Positions 8,263-18,500 are shown, counted from the first letter of the stretch. The stretch: DNA of 64,000 nt from DATKMP01 sp963790045 (GCA_963790045.1 CAWBMS010000009.1:124001-188000); one strand, 5' to 3'. Notes: generated from the sequence alone by a model not told the origin. A program made the numbers and translations.

Positions 8263-9963
8263 ATGAACAAATATGTTATCGGATTGGACTATGGCACCAA
8301 TTCCTGCCGCTCGTTACTTATCAATGTCTCTAATGGTAAAGAATTAGCGAGCCATGTGTTTCCCTATCCATCGGGAAAGGATGGCGTCATCATTGATGTC
8401 AACGATCCGAATGTCGCGCGGCAGAATCCTGCAGATTATATCAAAGGCATAAAGGTCACGATTAGTGAGGCGCTGAAGAAAGCGAAAACTCTTGAACCGG
8501 CGTTTTCTCCTTCTGATGTTATCGGTATCGGCGTCGATACAACGGGAAGCAGCCCGCTGCCGGTTGATACTGATGGCCAGCCGCTGTGTTTTCATGAAAA
8601 ATTTAAAAATGATCCCGCGGCGATGGTGTGGCTTTGGAAAGATCATACAAGCTATGCCGAAGCGGCGCAGATTACGGAGCTTGCTTCGCAAATTCGTCCG
8701 CAGTACCTTTCGAAAATTGGAGGAACATATTCCTCCGAATGGTGGTGGAGTAAAATTCTTCACTGCAAACATATCGCCCCGGATGTTTTTGAAGCGGCAG
8801 CAAGCTGGATAGAAATTTGCGACTGGATTCCTGCCGTTCTTACCGGCGCTATGAAACCGCAGCAGGTGAAGCGAAGCGTTTGCGCAGCGGGACATAAAGC
8901 GATGTTTCATCCTGCATGGAACGGTTTGCCGGATATTGAATTTTTAGAAAAACTCTCTTCCGGTCTCGGTGCATTACGTTCACGTTTATTCGATAAAGCA
9001 TACACAGCTGATCATCTTGCCGGTCATTTATCAAAAGAGTGGGCAGAGGAATTAGGGCTTTCAACTTCTGTGGCAATTGCGGTTGGTGCATTCGATGCAC
9101 ACATGGGTGCAGTCGGTGCAGGCATTTCAACCGGAACATTGGTGAAAATTGTCGGCACCAGTACATGCGATATTATGATTCATCCTCATGAAAAATCGCT
9201 GAATGATATTCCCGGCGTTTGCGGCATTGTGGATGGTTCGGTAATGGATGGATACTATGGAATTGAAGCGGGACAATCCGGCGTCGGCGATATTTTTCTC
9301 TGGTTCGTCAATCAGTTGGTTCCAGATCAATATGGTGCAACGCAGGATGAAAAGTTTAAGAATCTCGGCAACGACGCCACCGAATTGAAGCCCGGTGAAA
9401 GCGGTTTGCTGGCGCTTGATTGGAACAACGGCAATCGTACCATTCTTGTCGATGTGCGTCTTACGGGTTTATTGCTTGGACAGACATTACACACAACGGC
9501 TCCGGAAATTTATCGCGCGTTGATTGAAGCAACGGGATTCGGTGCGCTCGCAATCATCGATCGCATTGAAGAATATGGTGTGCAGGTAAAAGAAGTGGTG
9601 AATTGCGGCGGGCTTGCCATCAAAAATCATTTGATGATGCAAATTTATGCCGATATCATCGGGCGGCCGATGAAAATTTCCCGCAGTGAGCAAACACCGG
9701 CGCTCGGCGCAGGAATTTTTGCTGCAGTTGTTGCCGGAAAAAAATCCGGCGGGTATGATTCTGTTGATGAAGCTCGCAAAGCAATGACCGGCATGGGCAA
9801 GGTCTATTCACCGATTAAGGAGCATCACGAAACTTACAGAAAACTTTATACGTTGTACCGTCAATTGCATGATGGCTTTGGTACGAAGTCATGGAATGGC
9901 GGAATGTTCAACGTTATGAAAGAGTTGCTTGCAATTCGCGACCAGGCAAGGAACGGTAAATAA
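8263..9963 (+). CDS. araB: Ribulokinase
   Basis: FGGY kinase phosphorylating L-ribulose to L-ribulose 5-phosphate. Of 566 aa, the expected length for AraB. Motifs: GLDYGTNSCRSLLI at the N-terminus, GIGVDTTGSSPLPVD near residue 92, GGTYSSEWWWSKILH near 152, VGAFDAHMGAVGAG near 272, IVGTSTCDIMIHP near 298 and NCGGLAIKNHLMMQIYADI near 448. These separate it from xylulokinase. It heads the arabinose block araB-GH127-araD-isomerase, separated from the upstream membrane genes by a hairpin. Confidence 0.96.
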   Translation: MNKYVIGLDYGTNSCRSLLINVSNGKELASHVFPYPSGKDGVIIDVNDPNVARQNPADYIKGIKVTISEALKKAKTLEPAFSPSDVIGIGVDTTGSSPLPVDTDGQPLCFHEKFKNDPAAMVWLWKDHTSYAEAAQITELASQIRPQYLSKIGGTYSSEWWWSKILHCKHIAPDVFEAAASWIEICDWIPAVLTGAMKPQQVKRSVCAAGHKAMFHPAWNGLPDIEFLEKLSSGLGALRSRLFDKAYTADHLAGHLSKEWAEELGLSTSVAIAVGAFDAHMGAVGAGISTGTLVKIVGTSTCDIMIHPHEKSLNDIPGVCGIVDGSVMDGYYGIEAGQSGVGDIFLWFVNQLVPDQYGATQDEKFKNLGNDATELKPGESGLLALDWNNGNRTILVDVRLTGLLLGQTLHTTAPEIYRALIEATGFGALAIIDRIEEYGVQVKEVVNCGGLAIKNHLMMQIYADIIGRPMKISRSEQTPALGAGIFAAVVAGKKSGGYDSVDEARKAMTGMGKVYSPIKEHHETYRKLYTLYRQLHDGFGTKSWNGGMFNVMKELLAIRDQARNGK

Positions 9964-9980
9964 ATTTGTTTAGGTTCTCA

Positions 9981-11957
9981 ATGAATACATTTCTTCGAGG
10001 CCGATATTTTTATAGTTCTCTCATTTTTCTGCTTATCACCATCCAATCGCAGGGGCAGCAGAAGGAACATTCTGATTATCCGTTGTCGATGGTCGATATT
10101 AAAAATGTTGAACTCACAGATGATTTTTGGCTTCCCAAAATCAAAACCATCCAGAACACAACCATAGCATTAGGGTTTGAAAAATGCTGTCAAGAAGGCC
10201 GCTTGGATAATTTCCTTCTTGCCGGTAAAAAGAAACAAGGGAAAGTTTGCGGCAAAATGCCGTTTGACGATACGGATATCTATAAAATTATCGAAGGTGC
10301 ATCGTACTCTTTAATAAGCTCGCCGAACAAAAAATTAGAGACATATCTTGATTCGGTTATTGCGATCATTAAAATCGGTCAGGAACCGGACGGGTATTTG
10401 ACGACGTGGTTCACCATCGATCCGAATAATCCACCGGCATCGTGGGTGCCGAAATCCGGAAACCGCTGGACGCGTGAAATTGCGAGCCATGAGTTATATA
10501 ACAGCGGGCATCTGTTGGAAGCAGCATACGCACATTACGTTGCTACGGGAAAGAAAAATTTTCTTGATATCGCAATCAAGAATGCCGATTTGTTAGTGCA
10601 AAATTTCGGCCCGGGCAAACTGACCATTCCGCCCGGACATCAAATTATCGAAACCGGGCTTGTTAAATTGTATCGCGCGACGGGGAATGGAAAATATTTA
10701 CAGTTGGCAAAATATTTTTTAGATTGGCGCGGCGATTCCACAACGCACAAATTGTATGGCGAATATAATCAAGATTATCTCCCGGTAACTCAGCAGACAG
10801 AAGCGGTTGGTCATGCGGTGCGAGCCGTGTATATGTATGCCGGGATGACGGATATTGCAGCACTGTATAATGATGCAGCGTATCTCAACGCCGTCAAAAA
10901 AATCTGGGATAACATGGTCGGCAAGAAAATGTATTTGACCGGCGGCATTGGCGCCAAACATGAAGGTGAAGCGTTTGGACGCGATTATGAACTTCCGAAC
11001 TTAACCGCGTACGGTGAAACTTGTGCTTCCATCGGTGATGTGTATTGGAATACACGGCTGTTTATGTTGTCGGGCGATGCGAAATATTTTGATGTCATCG
11101 AACGTTCGCTGTATAACGGATTAATATCCGGGATATCGCTCGATGGAAAACAATTTTTTTATGTGAACCCGCTGGAGTCCGATGGCAAATTCAAGTTTAA
11201 CAGCGGTGCGGATACGCGCCAGCCGTGGTTCGATTGTTCCTGTTGCCCGACGAATTTGATGCGCTTTATTCCTTCACTGCCGGGACTGATGTATGCTATA
11301 CGAAACAAAGATGTCTTTGTCAATCTCTATGTTTCTAATACTGCTGAAGTAACGATGGAGCATGAACGAATAAAAATCGAACAACAAACTTCATATCCTT
11401 GGAACGGGCATGTCGTTGTCAAGGTCAGTCCCGTTGATACAAGCACCTTCACACTCAAATTAAGAATTCCTGGCTGGGCGCAAAACGATGTTCTTCCGAG
11501 TGACTTGTATTCCTATATCGACACAATCCACAACAAGGTCTCTCTTGAATTCAATGGCAGCAAGATCGATTATACGATGAATCATGGATATGCAGAAATT
11601 ACCCGGACATGGAAACAAGGAGATCGTATCACACTCGATTTTCCGATGAACGTTCGCCGGGTTGTTGCAAATAAAAACATTAGCGACGATAAAAATCTTG
11701 TCGCGCTTGAATGCGGTCCTATCGTTTATTGTGTTGAAGGAATTGATAATGAAAATCGATTGGATAAACTATCGCTTCCCGATAACGCGATTTTATCATT
11801 ACAATATCGAAGCGATCTTCTCCAAGGCGTCAACGTCGTTACGGCGGATGTTCCAGAACAAGAAGGTAACGGATCGATGAAGATGACAGCGATTCCGTAT
11901 TATGTATGGGCGAATCGCGGAGCGGGAACGATGAAAGTTTGGCTGCATCGGATGTGA
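9981..11957 (+). CDS. GH127 beta-L-arabinofuranosidase (DUF1680), secreted
   Basis: Retaining glycosidase family that releases L-arabinofuranose. The N-terminal hydrophobic stretch YSSLIFLLITIQSQGQQ is a signal peptide. The (alpha/alpha)6 barrel follows, with NRWTREIASHELYNSGHLLEAA, TGGIGAKHEGEAFGRDYELPN, the metal/catalytic YGETCAS near residue 345 (Glu and Cys) and CSCCPTNLMRF near 420, whose vicinal cysteines include the nucleophile in characterised GH127 enzymes. About 658 aa. ATG at 9981 is preferred over TTG at 9966 because TTTAGG precedes it. Its place between araB and araD ties it to arabinose supply. Confidence 0.88.
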   Translation: MNTFLRGRYFYSSLIFLLITIQSQGQQKEHSDYPLSMVDIKNVELTDDFWLPKIKTIQNTTIALGFEKCCQEGRLDNFLLAGKKKQGKVCGKMPFDDTDIYKIIEGASYSLISSPNKKLETYLDSVIAIIKIGQEPDGYLTTWFTIDPNNPPASWVPKSGNRWTREIASHELYNSGHLLEAAYAHYVATGKKNFLDIAIKNADLLVQNFGPGKLTIPPGHQIIETGLVKLYRATGNGKYLQLAKYFLDWRGDSTTHKLYGEYNQDYLPVTQQTEAVGHAVRAVYMYAGMTDIAALYNDAAYLNAVKKIWDNMVGKKMYLTGGIGAKHEGEAFGRDYELPNLTAYGETCASIGDVYWNTRLFMLSGDAKYFDVIERSLYNGLISGISLDGKQFFYVNPLESDGKFKFNSGADTRQPWFDCSCCPTNLMRFIPSLPGLMYAIRNKDVFVNLYVSNTAEVTMEHERIKIEQQTSYPWNGHVVVKVSPVDTSTFTLKLRIPGWAQNDVLPSDLYSYIDTIHNKVSLEFNGSKIDYTMNHGYAEITRTWKQGDRITLDFPMNVRRVVANKNISDDKNLVALECGPIVYCVEGIDNENRLDKLSLPDNAILSLQYRSDLLQGVNVVTADVPEQEGNGSMKMTAIPYYVWANRGAGTMKVWLHRM

Positions 11958-11970
11958 ACGAGGAAACTGT

Positions 11971-12663
11971 ATGCTTGAAAATTTAAAACAACAAGTGTTC
12001 GATGCCAACATAGAATTGGTGAAGCAGGGCCTCGTCACACTCACCTGGGGAAACGCCAGCGGTATCGATCGTGCCAGCGGTTTGTTTGTGATTAAGCCAA
12101 GCGGTGTAAGTTACGAGACTATGCAATCATCTGATATGGTGGTCGTCGATTTGAATGGAACCATTGTGGAGGGGAATCTTCGTCCATCATCCGATACACC
12201 GACGCACATTTATCTCTATAACGCATTTTCAACAATCGGCGGCATCGTTCACACGCACAGCACGTATGCAACGATATTCGCACAAGCGCGGCGAGAGATT
12301 CCATGTTTTGGCACAACACATGCCGATCATTTCCATGGTTCGATTCCTGTGACACGATTCCTGACGAAAAAAGAAGTTGCTGAAGATTACGAAGGTAATA
12401 CCGGTGTTGTTATCGTCGAGCGATTTAAGAACTTAGATCCCCTTGCGATGCCCGGTGTGCTCGTCGGCGGTCATGCGCCGTTTGCGTGGGGACACGATGC
12501 CATTGATGCGATGAAAAACAGTTTAATCCTTGAACGAGTTGCGCAGATGGCGATTGGGGCGTTGCAGCTCAATCCGAAACTTGCTGCGCTGCCTGCATAT
12601 ATTCAGGAAAAACATTATCAACGAAAACACGGACCGAATGCATATTACGGTCAAAAAAAATAA
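11971..12663 (+). CDS. araD: L-ribulose-5-phosphate 4-epimerase
   Basis: Class II aldolase-fold enzyme converting L-ribulose 5-phosphate to D-xylulose 5-phosphate, which enters the pentose phosphate pathway. The 230-aa length equals that of the E. coli protein. Zinc ligands are visible in IVHTHSTYAT near residue 92 and GGHAPFAWG near 166, with ADHFHG and the N-terminal LTWGNASGID and IKPSGVSYE phosphate-binding segments. It lies 13 bp after the GH127 gene and 12 bp before the isomerase start, so all are co-transcribed. Confidence 0.96.
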   Translation: MLENLKQQVFDANIELVKQGLVTLTWGNASGIDRASGLFVIKPSGVSYETMQSSDMVVVDLNGTIVEGNLRPSSDTPTHIYLYNAFSTIGGIVHTHSTYATIFAQARREIPCFGTTHADHFHGSIPVTRFLTKKEVAEDYEGNTGVVIVERFKNLDPLAMPGVLVGGHAPFAWGHDAIDAMKNSLILERVAQMAIGALQLNPKLAALPAYIQEKHYQRKHGPNAYYGQKK

Positions 12664-12675
12664 AGGAGAATGGTT

Positions 12676-14157
12676 ATGCAAAATATTCCTCAAGTAAAAC
12701 TCGGCATCATCGCGGTGAGCCGCGATTGTTTTCCCATCGAGCTTTCTCGCAAGCGCCGACAAAATGTTGTCACGGCTTGCAAGAAGAAAAATATCCCGGT
12801 CGTCGAAATCGAAACGATTATCGAAAACGAACGCGATATGCTCAAAGCATTAGATGAAATAAAACAAAAGGGCATTAACGCTCTTGCGATCTATCTCGGC
12901 AATTTCGGACCCGAAGGGCCGACGACCATGCTGGCAGAAAGATTCAGCGGCCCGGTGATGTTTGTTGCCGCCGCAGAGGACACGGGTAAAGATTTGATCG
13001 GCGGACGCGGCGATGCGTACTGCGGTATGTTGAATGCCTCATATAATATCGGTTTACGGAAGTTGAACCCGTATATTCCCGAATATCCAGTCGGCGATCC
13101 GGAAGATGTTGCAAGCATGCTTGCAGACTTTATTCCAATTGCCCGCGTGGTGCTCGGTGTGCGGAATTTAAAAATTCTATCATTTGGCCCACGCCCGTTT
13201 GATTTTCTGGCATGCAATGCACCGATCAAACCGTTGTATGATCTTGGCGTTGAGATCATGGAAAACAGTGAACTCGATTTATACGATATCGTTCAAGCGG
13301 AAAAAAATAATCCTGAGGTGAAACGCATTGCCAAAGAAATGGCATCCGAACTTGGAAAAGGAAATACGTATCCTGATTTGTTAGAAAAACTTGCGCAGTA
13401 CGAATATGCCTTGGAAAAATTTATGAATGCCAATCTTGGGGCATCGAGTTATGCAGCGTTTGCGAACAAGTGCTGGCCCGCATTTGAAAAATATTTCGGT
13501 CACGTACCGTGCTATCTTAATTCCCGGTTAGCAGCGCGCGGAATTCCGGTTGCATGCGAAACCGATATCTATGGTGCGTTAAGTGAATACATGGTCATCT
13601 GTGCCACAGAATTGCCGCCGACCATTTTGGATATCAACAACACCGTGCCGAAAGATATGTATAAAGAAAATAAAAAAGCGATCGGCAATTATACGTTAAC
13701 GGATCTTTGGATGGGATTCCATTGCGGCAATACGTCTTCTGCATGCATGATTCAGCCCGCGATGCAGTATCAGCTCATTATGCACCGCTTGCAGGAACCG
13801 GGTAAAGAACCGAATGTCACACGCGGCACATTGGAAGGACAAATCAAAGCCGGGCCGATTTCCATTTTCCGTGCACAATCCACTGCCGATGCAAAATTAC
13901 GCGCATACGTTGCAAACGGCGAAGTGTTGAAAGTCAATCCTAAATCATTTGGTTCCATCGGCGTGTTTGCTATCAACGAAATGGGAAGATTCTACCGCCA
14001 CGTGCTCATCGAAAAGCGGTTCCCGCATCATACCGCAATTGCATTTAAGCATGCCGGTAAAACGTTGTTTGCCGCAAGCAAAATGCTCGGTATTGAAGAA
14101 GCATTCTTCAATCAGCCGAAAGGCATGATGTACCCGACAGAAAATCCGTTTGAATAA
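12676..14157 (+). CDS. FucI-like sugar isomerase, probable L-arabinose isomerase
   Basis: A 493-aa protein of the L-fucose/L-arabinose isomerase superfamily (COG2407 type). It lacks the canonical AraA N-terminal signature. Metal ligands typical of FucI are visible as Glu in VACETDIYGALSEYM, Asp in ILDINNTVP and His in WMGFHCGNTSSACM. The start is ATG 12676, spaced seven bases from AGGAG; an ATG at 12670 is too close to that site. It is the last gene after araB and araD and no canonical araA is present in the window. I infer that it does the arabinose to ribulose step by non-orthologous replacement. Fucose or another hexose as substrate cannot be excluded. Confidence 0.8.
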   Translation: MQNIPQVKLGIIAVSRDCFPIELSRKRRQNVVTACKKKNIPVVEIETIIENERDMLKALDEIKQKGINALAIYLGNFGPEGPTTMLAERFSGPVMFVAAAEDTGKDLIGGRGDAYCGMLNASYNIGLRKLNPYIPEYPVGDPEDVASMLADFIPIARVVLGVRNLKILSFGPRPFDFLACNAPIKPLYDLGVEIMENSELDLYDIVQAEKNNPEVKRIAKEMASELGKGNTYPDLLEKLAQYEYALEKFMNANLGASSYAAFANKCWPAFEKYFGHVPCYLNSRLAARGIPVACETDIYGALSEYMVICATELPPTILDINNTVPKDMYKENKKAIGNYTLTDLWMGFHCGNTSSACMIQPAMQYQLIMHRLQEPGKEPNVTRGTLEGQIKAGPISIFRAQSTADAKLRAYVANGEVLKVNPKSFGSIGVFAINEMGRFYRHVLIEKRFPHHTAIAFKHAGKTLFAASKMLGIEEAFFNQPKGMMYPTENPFE

Positions 14158-14184
14158 ATCGGATTGAAATTTCATCTCTTGAAT

Positions 14185-14219
14185 AACCATCGTTCGGATT
14201 GACTATCCGAACGATGGTT
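14185..14219 (+). terminator. Intrinsic terminator closing the pentose operon
   Basis: A perfect 15-bp stem, AACCATCGTTCGGAT (14185-14199) with ATCCGAACGATGGTT (14205-14219), and a 5-nt loop, followed by TGTTTGTTT. It separates the pentose operon from the secreted xylan enzymes. Confidence 0.85.
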
Positions 14220-14291
14220 TGTTTGTTTCCATGGTGGTTGATTATAAAAACACCTGAATATGTTCCACGGTAATATAGGGACTTCCCGCTT

Positions 14292-15560
14292 ATGAGGTAC
14301 AGGTTTTTCACTATCATCGTATCCTTCAATCTTCTTCTCGGAACTGCATCTGCGTCAACGACGAACAATGCATTGGAACAATCGACGCATACCGGCGCCC
14401 GTGAAACCGGTATCTACCCCAACCTATTTTCTGAATTACTCGGCATTTCTCATGACGCTGTTCAAGCAAAACTCGACAGCATCTTCCATCAATTGTTTTA
14501 TGGCGATGATAAAACGCAGCGTATTTATTTTCCGGTGGGCAGCGATATGGCGTACATCGAAGATGTGCTGCATCAGGATGTGCGAACGGAAGGCATGTCT
14601 TACGGTTTGATGATAGCGGTTCAGTTGGATAAAAAAAATGAATTCGATTGTCTCTGGAAATGGATGAAGACGTATATGCAGCATCGAAGCGGCCCGCAGA
14701 AAACATATTTTGCATGGCAATGCAAAACGGACGGAACAATCATCGACAATAGTGCTGCGGCGGATGGTGATGAATGGACAGCGATGGCGCTTTTGTTTGC
14801 GTCTGGCCGATGGGGAAACGACACGGGAATATATAATTACAATGCGGAAGCGCAAGCGATTCTTGAAAACATGCTGCATAAAGAAACGGCTCCGGAAAAC
14901 GACGGAAGTGCAACAAATTTATTCAACCTCCAAGAACATCAAGTTGTATTTGTTCCGAATAAAGAAGCATCGGGATTTACCGATCCGTCATACCATCTTC
15001 CGCATTTTTATGAACTCTGGGCACGATGGGTGAAGCAGGACGCACAGTTTTGGTATGATGCTGCCGCGGCGAGTAGAGCGTTGTTCAAAAAGGCCGCATA
15101 TCCTGTTACAGGATTGGCACCGGATTATTCTCACTTTGACGGAACACCCGCTTCGCCATGGTCGAACAATACAAAAAATTTTCAGTACGATGCATGGCGT
15201 GTTGCAACAAATATCGCTATGGATTATTCATGGTTTGCCGAAGACGGGACGGAGGTCGAACTGAGCAATCGCGTGCAGCAATTTTTCTATTCCGAAGGCC
15301 TGAAGACATACGGAAGCGTGTACACACTGGAAGGGAAAAAGCTCGTGAACAACCACAGCACAGGATTAGTAGCAATGAACGCCGTTGCGTCGATTGCATC
15401 GACGAATACGCATCGAACAGAATTCGTGCAAGAATTATGGAGTGCGACAATTTCGACCGGCGAGTACCGTTATTATGACGGTATCTTGTATATGCTGGGA
15501 ATGCTGGAAGTCAGCGGAAATTTTAGAGTGTATAGTCCGGTAGTTCATTCTTTCAAATAA
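14292..15560 (+). CDS. GH8 exo-oligoxylanase, secreted
   Basis: Glycoside hydrolase family 8. A signal peptide (residues 1-21) ends near ...LLGTASAS. The catalytic acid is in DVRTEGMSYGLMIAVQL near residue 98 and a second acidic site in AADGDEWTAMALLFASG near 158. APDYSHFDGTP and FQYDAWRVATNIAMDY complete the (alpha/alpha)6 barrel. Of 422 aa. The pattern matches reducing-end-xylose-releasing exo-oligoxylanases better than cellulases or chitosanases. It is the first gene of a four-enzyme run with GH115, GH97 and GH43, so it likely shortens xylo-oligosaccharides in the periplasm or outside the cell. Substrate is inferred from context. Confidence 0.87.
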   Translation: MRYRFFTIIVSFNLLLGTASASTTNNALEQSTHTGARETGIYPNLFSELLGISHDAVQAKLDSIFHQLFYGDDKTQRIYFPVGSDMAYIEDVLHQDVRTEGMSYGLMIAVQLDKKNEFDCLWKWMKTYMQHRSGPQKTYFAWQCKTDGTIIDNSAAADGDEWTAMALLFASGRWGNDTGIYNYNAEAQAILENMLHKETAPENDGSATNLFNLQEHQVVFVPNKEASGFTDPSYHLPHFYELWARWVKQDAQFWYDAAAASRALFKKAAYPVTGLAPDYSHFDGTPASPWSNNTKNFQYDAWRVATNIAMDYSWFAEDGTEVELSNRVQQFFYSEGLKTYGSVYTLEGKKLVNNHSTGLVAMNAVASIASTNTHRTEFVQELWSATISTGEYRYYDGILYMLGMLEVSGNFRVYSPVVHSFK

Positions 15561-15595
15561 AAAGTTAGACACCGGTGTTGTGAAAAGAGGTAATT

Positions 15596-18478
15596 ATGTT
15601 TAGGAAAAATCATTTTGGCGTATTGCTTAACTTGCTAATGTTTGTCGTGTTGTGTTCCGTAAATCTGTTTGCGGTTGATCGAATGTCGTTCATTGCAACG
15701 GAAAAATCTTCCGGAAGTTTTACGCTTTCAACATCGGGCAAATCGGCGCCGCTGTGCTATAGTTCGCAGGATTATCCCGGCGTGGTACGCGTCGTGAAAC
15801 AGCTTCAAGATGATATTGACAGCGTAACGAATGCACAGTCGGCGTTGTATGCCGATGTTCTTCCCGCATCCGACGAAATCGTGTTGATCGGTACCGTTGG
15901 AAAAAATCCATTGATCGAAAAACTTGTCGAAGAAAAAAAACTCAATGTCGATGATGTCAAAGGCAGGTGGGAAAAATTTATTATTCAAACAATCGATCAT
16001 CCGTTCCCCAACATTGCCAAAGCGTTGGTGATTGTCGGAAGCGATAAACGAGGTACGATTTACGGTATGTATGAATTGTCTGAAAAAATCGGTGTGTCGC
16101 CGTGGACATGGTGGGCGGATGTGCCGGTGAAAAAATCTGCAAATCTTTTTGTCCCGGCAGGACGATATACTTTGGGCGAACCAGCCGTAAAATATAGGGG
16201 TATCTTTATTAATGATGAAGCGCCGGCGCTTTCTGGATGGGCAAAAGAAAAATTTCATGGACTCAACAGTAAATTTTATGTCAAAGTTTTCGATTTGATT
16301 TTACGATTGAAAGGAAATTATCTCTGGCCCGCGATGTGGGGCAATGCGTTTAATGACGATGATACGCTGAACCCAAAACTTGCCGATGAGTACGGCATCG
16401 TAATGGGGACATCGCACCACGAGCCGATGCTGCGGGCGCAACAGGAATGGAAGCGCTACGGTTCCGGTGCATGGAATTATCAAACAAATGATTCCGTGTT
16501 GCGGGCGTTCTGGAAAAAAGGGATTCAGAACATGAAAACGCACGAAAGCATTGTCACCATCGGCATGCGCGGCGACGGCGATATGCCGATGAGTGAATCC
16601 TCAAATATTTCTCTTCTTGAAAAAATTATCAAAGACCAGCGGCAAATCCTCTCTAACGTTACAGGTAAAGATGTTCCATCGATCCCGCAAATGTGGGCGC
16701 TGTATAAAGAAGTGCAGGAATATTACGAAAAAGGAATGCGTGTTCCGGATGATGTTACTCTGTTACTCTGCGACAACAACTGGGGAAATCTTCGGAAACT
16801 TCCCTTGTTAAATGAGAAACCTCGGAGCGGCGGATACGGTATTTATTATCACTTCGATTATGTCGGCGATCCGCGAAATTATAAATGGCTCAACACGAAT
16901 CAGATTGAGCGCACGTGGGAACAAATGCATCTCGCTTATTCATACGGCGTAAAGCAAGTCTGGATTGTGAATGTCGGCGATATTAAACCGATGGAATTTC
17001 CGATTTCATTTTTCTTGGATTATGCATGGAATCCCGATCAATGGAATGCCGAACAATTGCCCGAATACACGCAGCGCTGGGCAGAGCAGCAATTTGGTAC
17101 GGAGCACGCTGCGGACATTGCGGATGTTCTAACACACTATACTAAGTTTAATGCGCGCCGCAAACCGGAATTGCTTTCTCCCAATACCTACAGCTTAACG
17201 AATTACAACGAAGCAGAAACGATCGTGGCAGAATACAAAGCGCTGGCAGCGAAGGCGCGGCGAATTGCTGATGAATTGCCGGTCGAAGATCGAGATGCAT
17301 ATTTCCAATTGGTTTTGCATCCTGTTCTTGCTTGTTCCAATCTCAACGAACTTTGGGTAACGGTCGGCAAAAATCATCTCTACGCAAACCAGGGAAGAGC
17401 AGCAACAAACGTTCTTGCAGAGAAAGCAAGAAAATTATTTGAACGCGATAGCATCATTTCCTACACGTACAATCATGTTATTACAGATGGAAAATGGAAT
17501 CACATGATGGATCAAACGCACATCAGTTATACGTACTGGCAGCAGCCGGAGAAGGATGTGATGCCGGCGGTTCAAACCGTCACGCTCCCCTTGGTTGCTG
17601 AGATGGGCATTGCCGTCGAAGGTTTGTCGCAGTGGTGGCCTGATGAGAAAAATTTTGCAGAGTTGCCGGAGTTCGATACATTCAATCGCCAATCACATTA
17701 CATCGATATTTTTAATCGCGGCAGTAAATCGTTCACCTATTCAGCGCAGGCAGAAAAGCCATGGACGCTTATCGATTCTACAGAAGGGACAGTCGAAACG
17801 GAACGCCGGCTGCATGTTTCAATCGATTGGACAAAGGTTCCTACCGGTGAACATCGTGCTGCAATCACCATCAAAAGTTCTGACAACAAACAAATTGTTG
17901 TGTATGCTGTCGTGAATAATCCTGATATGCCGAGACCGGAAACTTTTAGCGGCTTTGTGGAAAGTAAGGGATATGTGTCGATGGAAGCGGAGCATTACAC
18001 TTCGGCGGTGGCGACCGCATCCGTTGCGTGGCAAAAAATTCCTGATTTGAGTCGAACACTATCCAGTATGACAATACTTCCGGTGACAGCGGCGGAACAA
18101 ACGCCCGGTGGCAACAATCCGCATTTAGAATATCGAATGTATTTATTTCAAAACGGTCCGGTAAAGGTTAATGTGTATTGTAGCCCAACGCTCAATTTCC
18201 ATGGAGGAAATGGATTACGATATGCCGTTTCGGTTGATGATGAACAACCGATTATGGTAACGTTACGCACCAATCCTACCGCTGAAGTTTGGAGAGAATC
18301 CGTTGCCAATAATATTGTCATTGGAACTTCAACGCATCATCTTAAAAATTCAGGTGTACACGTAGTAAAGATTTGGGCAGTGGACCCGGCAGTTGTTCTT
18401 CAAAAAATTGTTGTGGATGCGGGCGGTGTTAAACCAAGTTATTTGGGGCCGCCGGAAAGTTTTCGCTTTAAAAAATAA
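15596..18478 (+). CDS. GH115 xylan alpha-1,2-glucuronidase, secreted
   Basis: Removes (4-O-methyl)glucuronic acid side chains from xylan. Of 960 aa with signal peptide ...VVLCSVNLFAVD. Family-typical stretches are GTIYGMYELSEKIGVSPWTWWADVPV, KYRGIFINDEAPALSGWA, GNYLWPAMWGNAFNDDD, GTSHHEPMLRAQQEW, TIGMRGDGDMPM and YGIYYHFDYVGDPRNYKWLN. The C-terminal 200 residues form the usual beta-rich extension, with SMEAEHYTSAVAT. It lies 35 bp after the GH8 gene and ends 22 bp before GH97. Released glucuronate would be handled by the mannonate genes at 23.9-26.0 kb. Confidence 0.94.
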   Translation: MFRKNHFGVLLNLLMFVVLCSVNLFAVDRMSFIATEKSSGSFTLSTSGKSAPLCYSSQDYPGVVRVVKQLQDDIDSVTNAQSALYADVLPASDEIVLIGTVGKNPLIEKLVEEKKLNVDDVKGRWEKFIIQTIDHPFPNIAKALVIVGSDKRGTIYGMYELSEKIGVSPWTWWADVPVKKSANLFVPAGRYTLGEPAVKYRGIFINDEAPALSGWAKEKFHGLNSKFYVKVFDLILRLKGNYLWPAMWGNAFNDDDTLNPKLADEYGIVMGTSHHEPMLRAQQEWKRYGSGAWNYQTNDSVLRAFWKKGIQNMKTHESIVTIGMRGDGDMPMSESSNISLLEKIIKDQRQILSNVTGKDVPSIPQMWALYKEVQEYYEKGMRVPDDVTLLLCDNNWGNLRKLPLLNEKPRSGGYGIYYHFDYVGDPRNYKWLNTNQIERTWEQMHLAYSYGVKQVWIVNVGDIKPMEFPISFFLDYAWNPDQWNAEQLPEYTQRWAEQQFGTEHAADIADVLTHYTKFNARRKPELLSPNTYSLTNYNEAETIVAEYKALAAKARRIADELPVEDRDAYFQLVLHPVLACSNLNELWVTVGKNHLYANQGRAATNVLAEKARKLFERDSIISYTYNHVITDGKWNHMMDQTHISYTYWQQPEKDVMPAVQTVTLPLVAEMGIAVEGLSQWWPDEKNFAELPEFDTFNRQSHYIDIFNRGSKSFTYSAQAEKPWTLIDSTEGTVETERRLHVSIDWTKVPTGEHRAAITIKSSDNKQIVVYAVVNNPDMPRPETFSGFVESKGYVSMEAEHYTSAVATASVAWQKIPDLSRTLSSMTILPVTAAEQTPGGNNPHLEYRMYLFQNGPVKVNVYCSPTLNFHGGNGLRYAVSVDDEQPIMVTLRTNPTAEVWRESVANNIVIGTSTHHLKNSGVHVVKIWAVDPAVVLQKIVVDAGGVKPSYLGPPESFRFKK

Positions 18479-18500
18479 AAACATGTGTGAGTAAAATAAT

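Noticed and set aside
8344..8910. A 188-codon minus-strand open frame
   Set aside because: Antisense to araB. It is rich in Arg/His/Cys from reversed codons and has no recognisable domain.
12676..14157. Canonical araA
   Set aside because: The AraA N-terminal signature is absent and the metal-ligand pattern is that of the FucI superfamily.
15728..16258. A 176-codon minus-strand open frame
   Set aside because: Antisense to GH115, with no motif and no ribosome binding site.
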